Below are positions 26,026-39,552 of a DNA stretch of 64,000 bases, piece by piece. Position 1 is the stretch's first letter; each line of letters starts with the position of its first letter. The position numbers and the translations under genes were made by a program. The notes under the pieces are model-generated. The model saw only the letters and a program-made list of their open reading frames with translations. It was not told the origin of the DNA and made no database searches. Source of the DNA: Bursaphelenchus xylophilus (taxonomy: Eukaryota > Nematoda > Chromadorea > Rhabditida > Aphelenchoididae); contig CAJFCV020000001.1 in NCBI GenBank assembly GCA_904066235.2, forward strand, positions 10,721,291 through 10,785,290. The letters run 5' to 3'.

Positions 26026-26661
26026 GGTGTCTAGTATAATATCAGAGTTTTTCGCCCAGTGTCGGCGTAATTTGATTGCAAAAGAGCTGAAACTTGCCAT
26101 GCTAAAATCTCAGGCGATTAGCTTTCGAATGGTGTATGTGTTGTCAATTCACTCCGTCATCACTAATTCACTTTTTTTTAAACCGGTGTCTAGTATAATA
26201 TCAGAGTTTTTCGCCCAGTGTCGGCGTAATTTGATTCCAAAAAAGCTGAAACTTGCCATTCTAAAATCTCAGGCGATTAGCTTTCGAATGGTGTATGTGT
26301 TGTCAATTCACTCCGTCATCACTAATTCACTTTTTTTAAAACCGGTGTCTAGTATAATATCAGAGTTTTTCGCCCAGTGTCGGCGTAATTTGATTGCAAA
26401 AGAGCTGAAACTTGCCATGCTAAAATCTCAGGCGATTAGCTTTCGAATGGTGTATGTCTTGTCAATTCACTCCGTCGTCACTAATTCACTTTTTTTAAAA
26501 CCGGTGTCTAGTATAATATCAGAGTTTTTCGCCCAGTGTCGGCGCAATTTGATTCCAAAAAAGCTGAAACTTGCCATGCTAAAATCTCAGGCGATTAGCT
26601 TTCGAATGGTGTATGTCTTGTCAATTCACTCCGTCATCACTAATTCACTTTTTTTAAAACC

Positions 26662-27141
26662 GGTGTCTAGTATAATATCAGAGTTTTTCGCCCAGTGTCG
26701 GCGTAATTTGATTGCAAAAGAGCTGAAACTTGCCATGCTAAAATCTCAGGCGATTAGCTTTCGAATGGTGTATGTCTTGTCAATTCACTCCGTCATCACT
26801 AATTCACTTTTTTTTAAAACCGGTGTCTAGTATAATATCAGAGTTTTTCGCCCAGTGTCGGCGTAATTTGATTGCAAAAGAGCTGAAACTTGCCATGCTA
26901 AAATCTCAGGCGATTAGCTTTCGAATGGTGTATGTCTTGTCAATTCACTCCGTCATCACTAATTCACTTTTTTTTAAAACCGGTGTCTAGTATAATATCA
27001 GAGTTTTTCGCCCAGTGTCGGCGTAATTTGATTGCAAAAGAGCTGAAACTTGCCATGCTAAAATCTCAGGCGATTAGCTTTCGAATGGTGTATGTCTTGT
27101 CAATTCACTCCGTCATCACTAATTCACTTTTTTTTAAAACC
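26662..27141 (+). repeat. Three tandem 160-bp monomers (T8A4)
   Basis: Units 26662-26821, 26822-26981 and 26982-27141 are type A with C115 and all end in T8A4. They appear identical to each other. Elsewhere T8A4 monomers are scattered singly or in pairs, so this triplet looks like a very recent tandem amplification of one 160-bp copy. Confidence 0.85.
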
Positions 27142-28575
27142 GGTGTCTAGTATAATATCAGAGTTTTTCGCCCAGTGTCGGCGTAATTTGATTCCAAAAA
27201 AGCTGAAACTTGCCATGCTAAAATCTCAGGCGATTAGCTTTCGAATGGTGTATGTCTTGTCAATTCACTCCGTCATCACTAATTCACTTTTTTTAAAACC
27301 GGTGTCTAGTATAATATCAGAGTTTTTCGCCCAGTGTCGGCGTAATTTGATTCCAAAAAAGCTGAAACTTGCCATGCTAAAATCTCAGGCGATTAACTTT
27401 CGAATGGTGTATGTCTTGTCAATTCACTCCGTCATCACTAATTCACTTTTTTTAAAACCGGTGTCTAGTATAATATAAGAGTTTTTCGCCCAGTGTCGGC
27501 GTAATTTGATTGCAAAAGAGCTGAAACTTGCCATGCTAAAATCTCAGGCGATTAGCTTTCGAATGGTGTATGTGTTGTCAATTCACTCCGTCATCACTAA
27601 TTCACTTTTTTTTAAAACCGGTGTCTAGTATAATATCAGAGTTTTTCGCCCAGTGTCGGCGTAATTTGATTCCAAAAAAGCTGAAACTTGCCATGCTAAA
27701 ATCTCAGGCGATTAACTTTCGAATGGTGTATGTCTTGTCAATTCACTCCGTCATCACTAATTCACTTTTTTTTCAAACTGTTGTCTAGTATAATATCAGA
27801 GTTTTTCGCCCAGTGTCGGCGTAGTTTGATTCCAAAAAAGCTGAAGCTTGCCATGCTAAAATCTCAGGCGATTAGCTTTTGAATGGTGTATGTCTTGTCA
27901 ATTCACTCCGTCATCACTAATTCACTTTTTTTTAAAACCGGTGTCTAGTATAATATCAGAGTTTTTCGCCCAGTGTCGGCGTAGTTTGATTCCAAAAAAG
28001 CTGAAGCTTGCCATGCTAAAATCTCAGGCGATTAGCTTTCCAATGGTGTATGTCTTGTCAATTCACTCCGTCATCACTAATTCACTTTTTTTTAAACCGG
28101 TGTCTAGTATAATATCAGAGTTTTTCGCCCAGTGTCGGCGCAATTTGATTCCAAAAAAGCTGAAACTTGCCATGCTAAAATCTCAGGCGATTAGCTTTCG
28201 AATGGTGTATGTCTTGTCAATTCACTCCGTCATCACTAATTCACTTTTTTTTAAACCGGTGTCTAGTATAATATCAGAGTTTTTCGCCCAGTGTCGGCGT
28301 AATTTGATTGCAAAAGAGCTGAAACTTGCCATGCTAAAATCTCAGGCGATTAGCTTTCGAATGGTGTATGTCTTGTCAATTCACTCCGTCATCACTAATT
28401 CACTTTTTTTAAAACCGGTGTCTAGTATAATATCAGAGTTTTTCGCCCAGTGTCGGCGTAATTTGATTGCAAAAGAGCTGAAACTTGCCATGCTAAAATC
28501 TCAGGCGATTAGCTTTCGAATGGTGTATGTCTTGTCAATTCACTCCGTCATCACTAATTCACTTTTTTTAAAACC
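27142..28575 (+). repeat. 9-monomer cassette, copy 1
   Basis: Order: P; P(G96A); A(C18A, G115); P(G96A) ending in the CTGTTG junction; S(A45G, A67G, C101T); S(A45G, A67G, G102C); P(T43C); A; A. This cassette introduces the first HindIII-type AAGCTT site I saw in the window, near 27844. The same nine-member order returns at 31598-33028. Confidence 0.85.
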
Positions 28576-30325
28576 GGTGTCTAGTATAATATCAGAGTTT
28601 TTCGCCCAGTGTCGGCGTAATTTGATTGCAAAAGAGCTGAAACTTGCCATGCTAAAATCTCAGGCGATTAGCTTTCGAATGGTGTATGTCTTGTCAATTC
28701 ACTCCGTCATCACTAATTCACTTTTTTTAAAACCGGTGTCTAGTATAATATCAGAGTTTTTCGCCCAGTGTCGGCGTAATTTGATTGCAAAAGAGCTGAA
28801 ACTTGCCATGCTAAAATCTCAGGCGATTAGCTTTCGAATGGTGTATGTCTTGTCAATTCACTCCGTCATCACTAATTCACTTTTTTTAAAACCGGTGTCT
28901 AGTATAATATCAGAGTTTTTCGCCCAGTGTCGGCGTAATTTGATTCCAAAAAAGCTGAAACTTGCCATGCTAAAATCTCAGGCGATTAGCTTTCGAATGG
29001 TGTATGTCTTGTCAATTCACTCCGTCATCACTAATTCACTTTTTTTAAAACCGGTGTCTAGTATAATATCAGAGTTTTTCGCCCAGTGTCGGCGTAATTT
29101 GATTGCAAAAGAGCTGAAACTTGCCATGCTAAAATCTCAGGCGATTAGCTTTCGAATGGTGTATGTCTTGTCAATTCACTCCGTCATCACTAATTCACTT
29201 TTTTTAAAACCGGTGTCTAGTATAATATCAGAGTTTTTCGCCCAGTGTCGGCGTAATTTGATTGCAAAAGAGCTGAAACTTGCCATGCTAAAATCTCAGG
29301 CGATTAGCTTTCGAATGGTGTATGTCTTGTCAATTCACTCCGTCATCACTAATTCACTTTTTTTAAAACCGGTGTCTAGTATAATATCAGAGTTTTTCGC
29401 CCAGTGTCGGCGTAATTTGATTGCAAAAGAGCTGAAACTTGCCATGCTAAAATCTCAGGCGATTAGCTTTCGAATGGTGTATGTCTTGTCAATTCACTCC
29501 GTCATCACTAATTCACTTTTTTTAAAACCGGTGTCTAGTATAATATCAGAGTTTTTCGCCCAGTGTCGGCGTAATTTGATTCCAAAAAAGCTGAAACTTG
29601 CCATGCTAAAATCTCAGGCGATTAGCTTTCGAATGGTGTATGTCTTGTCAATTCACTCCGTCATCACTAATTCACTTTTTTTTAAAACCGGTGTCTAGTA
29701 TAATATCAGAGTTTTTCGCCCAGTGTCGGCGTAATTTGATTGCAAAAGAGCTGAAACTTGCCATGCTAAAATCTCAGGCGATTAGCTTTCGAATGGTGTA
29801 TGTCTTGTCAATTCACTCCGTCATCACTAATTCACTTTTTTTAAAACCGGTGTCTAGTATAATATAAGAGTTTTTCGCCCAGTGTCGGCGTAATTTGATT
29901 GCAAAAGAGCTGAAACTTGCCATGCTAAAATCTCAGGCGATTAGCTTTCGAATGGTGTATGTCTTGTCAATTCACTCCGTCATCACTAATTCACTTTTTT
30001 TAAAACCGGTGTCTAGTATAATATCAGAGTTTTTCGCCCAGTGTCGGCGTAATTTGATTGCAAAAGAGCTGAAACTTGCCATGCTAAAATCTCAGGCGAT
30101 TAGCTTTCGAATGGTGTATGTCTTGTCAATTCACTCCGTCATCACTAATTCACTTTTTTTAAAACCGGTGTCTAGTATAATATCAGAGTTTTTCGCCCAG
30201 TGTCGGCGTAATTTGATTGCAAAAGAGCTGAAACTTGCCATGCTAAAATCTCAGGCGATTAGCTTTCGAATGGTGTATGTGTTGTCAATTCACTCCGTCA
30301 TCACTAATTCACTTTTTTTAAAACC

Positions 30326-31278
30326 GGTGTCTAGTATAATATCAGAGTTTTTCGCCCAGTGTCGGCGTAATTTGATTCCAAAAAAGCTGAAACTTGCCAT
30401 GCTAAAATCTCAGGCGATTAACTTTCGAATGGTGTATGTCTTGTCAATTCACTCCGTCATCACTAATTCACTTTTTTTCAAACTGTTGTCTAGTATAATA
30501 TCAGAGTTTTTCGCCCAGTGTCGGCGTAGTTTGATTCCAAAAAAGCTGAAGCTTGCCATGCTAAAATCTCAGGCGATTAGCTTTTGAATGGTGTATGTCT
30601 TGTCAATTCACTCCGTCATCACTAATTCACTTTTTTTAAAACCGGTGTCTAGTATAATATCAGAGTTTTTCGCCCAGTGTCGGCGTAGTTTGATTCCAAA
30701 AAAGCTGAAGCTTGCCATGCTAAAATCTCAGGCGATTAGCTTTCCAATGGTGTATGTCTTGTCAATTCACTCCGTCATCACTAATTCACTTTTTTTTAAA
30801 CCGGTGTCTAGTATAATATCAGAGTTTTTCGCCCAGTGTCGGCGCAATTTGATTCCAAAAAAGCTGAAACTTGCCATGCTAAAATCTCAGGCGATTAGCT
30901 TTCGAATGGTGTATGTCTTGTCAATTCACTCCGTCATCACTAATTCACTTTTTTTAAACCGGTGTCTAGTATAATATCAGAGTTTTTCGCCCAGTGTCGG
31001 CGTAATTTGATTGCAAAAGAGCTGAAACTTGCCATGCTAAAATCTCAGGCGATTAGCTTTCGAATGGTGTATGTCTTGTCAATTCACTCCGTCATCACTA
31101 ATTCACTTTTTTTAAAACCGGTGTCTAGTATAATATCAGAGTTTTTCGCCCAGTGTCGGCGTAATTTGATTGCAAAAGAGCTGAAACTTGCCATGCTAAA
31201 ATCTCAGGCGATTAGCTTTCGAATGGTGTATGTCTTGTCAATTCACTCCGTCATCACTAATTCACTTTTTTTAAAACC
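30326..31278 (+). repeat. 9-monomer cassette, partial copy (members 4-9)
   Basis: Members 4 to 9 of the cassette are present in order: P(G96A) with a CTGTTG junction, S(C101T), S(G102C), P(T43C), A, A. The preceding monomer is A with G115 like member 3 but lacks C18A. The CTGTTG junction is 2,705 bases (17 monomers) after that of the first copy. Confidence 0.8.
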
Positions 31279-31597
31279 GGTGTCTAGTATAATATCAGAG
31301 TTTTTCGCCCAGTGTCGGCGTAATTTGATTGCAAAAGAGCTGAAACTTGCCATGCTAAAATCTCAGGCGATTAGCTTTCGAATGGTGTATGTCTTGTCAA
31401 TTCACTCCGTCATCACTAATTCACTTTTTTTTAAAACCGGTGTCTAGTATAATATCAGAGTTTTTCGCCCAGTGTCGGCGTAATTTGATTGCAAAAGAGC
31501 TGAAACTTGCCATGCTAAAATCTCAGGCGATTAGCTTTCGAATGGTGTATGTCTTGTCAATTCACTCCGTCATCACTAATTCACTTTTTTTAAAACC

Positions 31598-33028
31598 GGT
31601 GTCTAGTATAATATCAGAGTTTTTCGCCCAGTGTCGGCGTAATTTGATTCCAAAAAAGCTGAAACTTGCCATGCTAAAATCTCAGGCGATTAGCTTTCGA
31701 ATGGTGTATGTCTTGTCAATTCACTCCGTCATCACTAATTCACTTTTTTTAAAACCGGTGTCTAGTATAATATCAGAGTTTTTCGCCCAGTGTCGGCGTA
31801 ATTTGATTCCAAAAAAGCTGAAACTTGCCATGCTAAAATCTCAGGCGATTAACTTTCGAATGGTGTATGTCTTGTCAATTCACTCCGTCATCACTAATTC
31901 ACTTTTTTTTAAAACCGGTGTCTAGTATAATATAAGAGTTTTTCGCCCAGTGTCGGCGTAATTTGATTGCAAAAGAGCTGAAACTTGCCATGCTAAAATC
32001 TCAGGCGATTAGCTTTCGAATGGTGTATGTGTTGTCAATTCACTCCGTCATCACTAATTCACTTTTTTTAAAACCGGTGTCTAGTATAATATCAGAGTTT
32101 TTCGCCCAGTGTCGGCGTAATTTGATTCCAAAAAAGCTGAAACTTGCCATGCTAAAATCTCAGGCGATTAACTTTCGAATGGTGTATGTCTTGTCAATTC
32201 ACTCCGTCATCACTAATTCACTTTTTTTTCAAACTGTTGTCTAGTATAATATCAGAGTTTTTCGCCCAGTGTCGGCGTAGTTTGATTCCAAAAAAGCTGA
32301 AGCTTGCCATGCTAAAATCTCAGGCGATTAGCTTTTGAATGGTGTATGTCTTGTCAATTCACTCCGTCATCACTAATTCACTTTTTTTAAAACCGGTGTC
32401 TAGTATAATATCAGAGTTTTTCGCCCAGTGTCGGCGTAGTTTGATTCCAAAAAAGCTGAAGCTTGCCATGCTAAAATCTCAGGCGATTAGCTTTCCAATG
32501 GTGTATGTCTTGTCAATTCACTCCGTCATCACTAATTCACTTTTTTTAAACCGGTGTCTAGTATAATATCAGAGTTTTTCGCCCAGTGTCGGCGCAATTT
32601 GATTCCAAAAAAGCTGAAACTTGCCATGCTAAAATCTCAGGCGATTAGCTTTCGAATGGTGTATGTCTTGTCAATTCACTCCGTCATCACTAATTCACTT
32701 TTTTTAAACCGGTGTCTAGTATAATATCAGAGTTTTTCGCCCAGTGTCGGCGTAATTTGATTGCAAAAGAGCTGAAACTTGCCATGCTAAAATCTCAGGC
32801 GATTAGCTTTCGAATGGTGTATGTCTTGTCAATTCACTCCGTCATCACTAATTCACTTTTTTTAAAACCGGTGTCTAGTATAATATCAGAGTTTTTCGCC
32901 CAGTGTCGGCGTAATTTGATTGCAAAAGAGCTGAAACTTGCCATGCTAAAATCTCAGGCGATTAGCTTTCGAATGGTGTATGTCTTGTCAATTCACTCCG
33001 TCATCACTAATTCACTTTTTTTAAAACC
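31598..33028 (+). repeat. 9-monomer cassette, copy 2
   Basis: All nine members of the 27142-28575 cassette appear in the same order. The CTGTTG junctions of the two complete copies are 4,456 bases apart (28 monomers). The copies differ in T/A tract lengths (1,431 versus 1,434 bp) and hardly at all in substitutions. Confidence 0.85.
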
Positions 33029-36000
33029 GGTGTCTAGTATAATATCAGAGTTTTTCGCCCAGTGTCGGCGTAGTTTGATTCCAAAAAAGCTGAAACTTGC
33101 CATGCTAAAATCTCAGGCGATTAGCTTTCCAATGGTGTATGTCTTGTCAATTCACTCCGTCATCACTAATTCACTTTTTTTTAAACCGGTGTCTAGTATA
33201 ATATCAGAGTTTTTCGCCCAGTGTCGGCGCAATTTGATTCCAAAAAAGCTGAAACTTGCCATGCTAAAATCTCAGGCGATTAGCTTTCGAATGGTGTATG
33301 TCTTGTCAATTCACTCCGTCGTCACTAATTCACTTTTTTTAAAACCGGTGTCTAGTATAATATCAGAGTTTTTCGCCCAGTGTCGGCGCAATTTGATTCC
33401 AAAAAAGCTGAAACTTGCCATGCTAAAATCTCAGGCGATTAGCTTTCCAATGGTGTATGTGTTGTCAATTCACTCCGTCATCACTAATTCACTTTTTTTA
33501 AACCGGTGTCTAGTATAATATCAGAGTTTTTCGCCCAGTGTCGGCGCAATTTGATTCCAAAAAAGCTGAAACTTGCCATGCTAAAATCTCAGGCGATTAA
33601 CTTTCGAATGGTGTATGCCTTGTCAATTCACTCCGTCGTCACTAATTCACTTTTTTTTAAAACCGGTGTCTAGTATAATATCAGAGTTTTTCGCCCAGTG
33701 TCGGCGCAATTTGATTCCAAAAAAGCTGAAACTTGCCATGCTAAAATCTCAGGCGATTAGCTTTCGAATGGTGTATGTCTTGTCAATTCACTCCGTCATC
33801 ACTAATTCACTTTTTTTAAAACCGGTGTCTAGTATAATATCAGAGTTTTTCGCCCAGTGTCGGCGTAATTTGATTCCAAAAAAGCTGAAACTTGCCATGC
33901 TAAAATCTCAGGCGATTAGCTTTCGAATGGTGTATGTCTTGTCAATTCACTCCGTCATCACTAATTCACTTTTTTTTAAACCGGTGTCTAGTATAATATC
34001 AGAGTTTTTCGCCCAGTGTCGGCGTAATTTGATTGCAAAAGAGCTGAAACTTGCCATGCTAAAATCTCAGGCGATTAGCTTTCGAATGGTGTATGTCTTG
34101 TCAATTCACTCCGTCATCACTAATTCACTTTTTTTAAACCGGTGTCTAGTATAATATCAGAGTTTTTCGCCCAGTGTCGGCGCAATTTGATTCCAAAAAA
34201 GCTGAAACTTGCCATGCTAAAATCTCAGGCGATTAGCTTTCGAATGGTGTATGTCTTGTCAATTCACTCCGTCGTCACTAATTCACTTTTTTTAAAACCG
34301 GTGTCTAGTATAATATCAGAGTTTTTCGCCCAGTGTCGGCGTAGTTTGATTCCAAAAAAGCTGAAACTTGCCATGCTAAAATCTCAGGCGATTAGCTTTC
34401 CAATGGTGTATGTCTTGTCAATTCACTCCGTCATAACTAATTCACTTTTTTTAAACCGGTGTCTAGTATAATATCAGAGTTTTTCGCCCAGTGTCGGCGC
34501 AATTTGATTCCAAAAAAGCTGAAACTTGCCATGCTAAAATCTCAGGCGATTAGCTTTCGAATGGTGTATGTCTTGTCAATTCACTCCGTCGTCACTAATT
34601 CACTTTTTTTAAAACCGGTGTCTAGTATAATATCAGAGTTTTTCGCCCAGTGTCGGCGTAATTTGATTGCAAAAGAGCTGAAACTTGCCATGCTAAAATC
34701 TCAGGCGATTAGCTTTCGAATGGTGTATGTCTTGTCAATTCACTCCGTCATCACTAATTCACTTTTTTTAAAACCGGTGTCTAGTATAATATCAGAGTTT
34801 TTCGCCCAGTGTCGGCGTAATTTGATTGCAAAAGAGCTGAAACTTGCCATGCTAAAATCTCAGGCGATTAGCTTTCGAATGGTGTATGTCTTGTCAATTC
34901 ACTCCGTCATCACTAATTCACTTTTTTTTAAACCGGTGTCTAGTATAATATCAGAGTTTTTCGCCCAGTGTCGGCGCAATTTGATTCCAAAAAAGCTGAA
35001 ACTTGCCATGCTAAAATCTCAGGCGATTAGCTTTCCAATGGTGTATGTCTTGTCAATTCACTCCGTCATCACTAATTCACTTTTTTTAAAACCGGTGTCT
35101 AGTATAATATCAGAGTTTTTCGCCCAGTGTCGGCGTAATTTGATTGCAAAAGAGCTGAAACTTGCCATGCTAAAATCTCAGGCGATTAGCTTTCGAATGG
35201 TGTATGTCTTGTCAATTCACTCCGTCATCACTAATTCACTTTTTTTAAAACCGGTGTCTAGTATAATATCAGAGTTTTTCGCCCAGTGTCGGCGCAATTT
35301 GATTCCAAAAAAGCTGAAACTTGCCATGCTAAAATCTCAGGCGATTAGCTTTCCAATGGTGTATGTCTTGTCAATTCACTCCGTCATCACTAATTCACTT
35401 TTTTTTAAACCGGTGTCTAGTATAATATCAGAGTTTTTCGCCCAGTGTCGGCGCAATTTGATTCCAAAAAAGCTGAAACTTGCCATGCTAAAATCTCAGG
35501 CGATTAGCTTTCGAATGGTGTATGTCTTGTCAATTCACTCCGTCATCACTAATTCACTTTTTTTAAAACCGGTGTCTAGTATAATATCAGAGTTTTTCGC
35601 CCAGTGTCGGCGTAATTTGATTGCAAAAGAGCTGAAACTTGCCATGCTAAAATCTCAGGCGATTAGCTTTCGAATGGTGTATGTCTTGTCAATTCACTCC
35701 GTCATCACTAATTCACTTTTTTTAAAACCGGTGTCTAGTATAATATCAGAGTTTTTCGCCCAGTGTCGGCGCAATTTGATTCCAAAAAAGCTGAAACTTG
35801 CCATGCTAAAATCTCAGGCGATTAGCTTTCCAATGGTGTATGTCTTGTCAATTCACTCCGTCGTCACTAATTCACTTTTTTTTAAAACCGGTGTCTAGTA
35901 TAATATCAGAGTTTTTCGCCCAGTGTCGGCGCAATTTGATTCCAAAAAAGCTGAAACTTGCCATGCTAAAATCTCAGGCGATTAGCTTTCGAATGGTGTA

Positions 36001-39000
36001 TGTCTTGTCAATTCACTCCGTCATCACTAATTCACTTTTTTTAAAACCGGTGTCTAGTATAATATCAGAGTTTTTCGCCCAGTGTCGGCGTAATTTGATT
36101 GCAAAAGAGCTGAAACTTGCCATGCTAAAATCTCAGGCGATTAGCTTTCGAATGGTGTATGTGTTGTCAATTCACTCCGTCATCACTAATTCACTTTTTT
36201 TTAAACCGGTGTCTAGTATAATATCAGAGTTTTTCGCCCAGTGTCGGCGTAATTTGATTGCAAAAGAGCTGAAACTTGCCATGCTAAAATCTCAGGCGAT
36301 TAGCTTTCGAATGGTGTATGTCTTGTCAATTCACTCCGTCATCACTAATTCACTTTTTTTAAAACCGGTGTCTAGTATAATATCAGAGTTTTTCGCCCAG
36401 TGTCGGCGTAATTTGATTGCAAAAGAGCTGAAACTTGCCATGCTAAAATCTCAGGCGATTAGCTTTCGAATGGTGTATGTCTTGTCAATTCACTCCGTCA
36501 TCACTAATTCACTTTTTTTAAACCGGTGTCTAGTATAATATCAGAGTTTTTCGCCCAGTGTCGGCGCAATTTGATTCCAAAAAAGCTGAAACTTGCCATG
36601 CTAAAATCTCAGGCGATTAGCTTTCGAATGGTGTATGTGTTGTCAATTCACTCCGTCGTCACTAATTCACTTTTTTTAAAACCGGTGTCTAGTATAATAT
36701 CAGAGTTTTTCGCCCAGTGTCGGCGTAGTTTGATTCCAAAAAAGCTGAAACTTGCCATGCTAAAATCTCAGGCGATTAGCTTTCCAATGGTGTATGTCTT
36801 GTCAATTCACTCCGTCATAACTAATTCACTTTTTTTTTAAACCGGTGTCTAGTATAATATCAGAGTTTTTCGCCCAGTGTCGGCGCAATTTGATTCCAAA
36901 AAAGCTGAAACTTGCCATGCTAAAATCTCAGGCGATTAGCTTTCGAATGGTGTATGTCTTGTCAATTCACTCCGTCGTCACTAATTCACTTTTTTTTAAA
37001 ACCGGTGTCTAGTATAATATCAGAGTTTTTCGCCCAGTGTCGGCGCAATTTGATTCCAAAAAAGCTGAAACTTGCCATGCTAAAATCTCAGGCGATTAGC
37101 TTTCGAATGGTGTATGTCTTGTCAATTCACTCCGTCATCACTAATTCACTTTTTTTAAAACCGGTGTCTAGTATAATATCAGAGTTTTTCGCCCAGTGTC
37201 GGCGTAATTTGATTGCAAAAGAGCTGAAACTTGCCATGCTAAAATCTCAGGCGATTAGCTTTCGAATGGTGTATGTGTTGTCAATTCACTCCGTCATCAC
37301 TAATTCACTTTTTTTTAAAACCGGTGTCTAGTATAATATCAGAGTTTTTCGCCCAGTGTCGGCGTAATTTGATTCCAAAAAAGCTGAAACTTGCCATGCT
37401 AAAATCTCAGGCGATTAACTTTCGAATGGTGTATGTCTTGTCAATTCACTCCGTCATCACTAATTCACTTTTTTTAAAACCGGTGTCTAGTATAATATAA
37501 GAGTTTTTCGCCCAGTGTCGGCGTAATTTGATTGCAAAAGAGCTGAAACTTGCCATGCTAAAATCTCAGGCGATTAGCTTTCCAATGGTGTATGTCTTGT
37601 CAATTCACTCCGTCATCACTAATTCACTTTTTTTAAAACCGGTGTCTAGTATAATATCAGAGTTTTTCGCCCAGTGTCGGCGTAATTTGATTGCAAAAGA
37701 GCTGAAACTTGCCATGCTAAAATCTCAGGCGATTAGCTTTCGAATGGTGTATGTCTTGTCAATTCACTCCGTCATCACTAATTCACTTTTTTTCAAACTG
37801 TTGTCTAGTATAATATCAGAGTTTTTCGCCCAGTGTCGGCGTAGTTTGATTCCAAAAAAGCTGAAGCTTGCCATGCTAAAATCTCAGGCGATTAGCTTTC
37901 GAATGGTGTATGTCTTGTCAATTCACTCCGTCATCACTAATTCACTTTTTTTAAAACCGGTGTCTAGTATAATATCAGAGTTTTTCGCCCAGTGTCGGCG
38001 TAATTTGATTGCAAAAGAGCTGAAACTTGCCATGCTAAAATCTCAGGCGATTAGCTTTCGAATGGTGTATGTCTTGTCAATTCACTCCGTCATCACTAAT
38101 TCACTTTTTTTTAAACCGGTGTCTAGTATAATATCAGAGTTTTTCGCCCAGTGTCGGCGTAATTTGATTGCAAAAGAGCTGAAACTTGCCATGCTAAAAT
38201 CTCAGGCGATTAGCTTTCGAATGGTGTATGTCTTGTCAATTCACTCCGTCATCACTAATTCACTTTTTTTTTAAACCGGTGTCTAGTATAATATCAGAGT
38301 TTTTCGCCCAGTGTCGGCGTAATTTGATTGCAAAAGAGCTGAAACTTGCCATGCTAAAATCTCAGGCGATTAGCTTTCGAATGGTGTATGTGTTGTCAAT
38401 TCACTCCGTCATCACTAATTCACTTTTTTTAAAACCGGTGTCTAGTATAATATCAGAGTTTTTCGCCCAGTGTCGGCGTAATTTGATTGCAAAAGAGCTG
38501 AAACTTGCCATGCTAAAATCTCAGGCGATTAGCTTTCGAATGGTGTATGTCTTGTCAATTCACTCCGTCATCACTAATTCACTTTTTTTTAAACCGGTGT
38601 CTAGTATAATATCAGAGTTTTTCGCCCAGTGTCGGCGTAATTTGATTGCAAAAGAGCTGAAACTTGCCATGCTAAAATCTCAGGCGATTAGCTTTCGAAT
38701 GGTGTATGTCTTGTCAATTCACTCCGTCATCACTAATTCACTTTTTTTAAAACCGGTGTCTAGTATAATATCAGAGTTTTTCGCCCAGTGTCGGCGTAAT
38801 TTGATTGCAAAAGAGCTGAAACTTGCCATGCTAAAATCTCAGGCGATTAGCTTTCGAATGGTGTATGTCTTGTCAATTCACTCCGTCATCACTAATTCAC
38901 TTTTTTTTAAAACCGGTGTCTAGTATAATATCAGAGTTTTTCGCCCAGTGTCGGCGTAATTTGATTCCAAAAAAGCTGAAACTTGCCATGCTAAAATCTC

Positions 39001-39552
39001 AGGCGATTAACTTTCGAATGGTGTATGTCTTGTCAATTCACTCCGTCATCACTAATTCACTTTTTTTAAAACCGGTGTCTAGTATAATATAAGAGTTTTT
39101 CGCCCAGTGTCGGCGTAATTTGATTGCAAAAGAGCTGAAACTTGCCATGCTAAAATCTCAGGCGATTAGCTTTCCAATGGTGTATGTCTTGTCAATTCAC
39201 TCCGTCATCACTAATTCACTTTTTTTAAAACCGGTGTCTAGTATAATATCAGAGTTTTTCGCCCAGTGTCGGCGTAATTTGATTGCAAAAGAGCTGAAAC
39301 TTGCCATGCTAAAATCTCAGGCGATTAGCTTTCGAATGGTGTATGTCTTGTCAATTCACTCCGTCATCACTAATTCACTTTTTTTTCAAACTGTTGTCTA
39401 GTATAATATCAGAGTTTTTCGCCCAGTGTCGGCGTAGTTTGATTCCAAAAAAGCTGAAGCTTGCCATGCTAAAATCTCAGGCGATTAGCTTTTGAATGGT
39501 GTATGTCTTGTCAATTCACTCCGTCATCACTAATTCACTTTTTTTTAAAACC

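Larger units (their letters stand above)
26026..37322 (+). repeat. Array domain 4: first S-type monomers, G102C, repeated 9-mer cassette
   Basis: About 71 monomers. The first G96A (GATTAAC), A45G, A67G, G102C (TTCCAATGG) and C101T (TTTTGAATGG) variants appear here. The left part is dominated by A monomers with C115. The right part, from about 33.2 kb, alternates A with P(T43C) monomers that carry G102C or A134G. An S monomer with G102C and C136A (GTCATAAC, near 34431 and 36815) marks a short segment repeated 2,384 bases, or fifteen monomers, apart. Confidence 0.8.

Noticed and set aside
27890..29698. Longest open frame (602 codons) and dozens of similar + strand frames encoding a 53-residue repeat
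   Set aside because: 159 is divisible by 3 and one frame of the unit lacks stops; for 53 random codons this has a chance near 8% per frame, so it is unremarkable. The 158- and 160-bp units shift the frame, C18A and C101T create stops, and most diagnostic variants change the residue. No start, codon bias or recognisable domain supports a gene.
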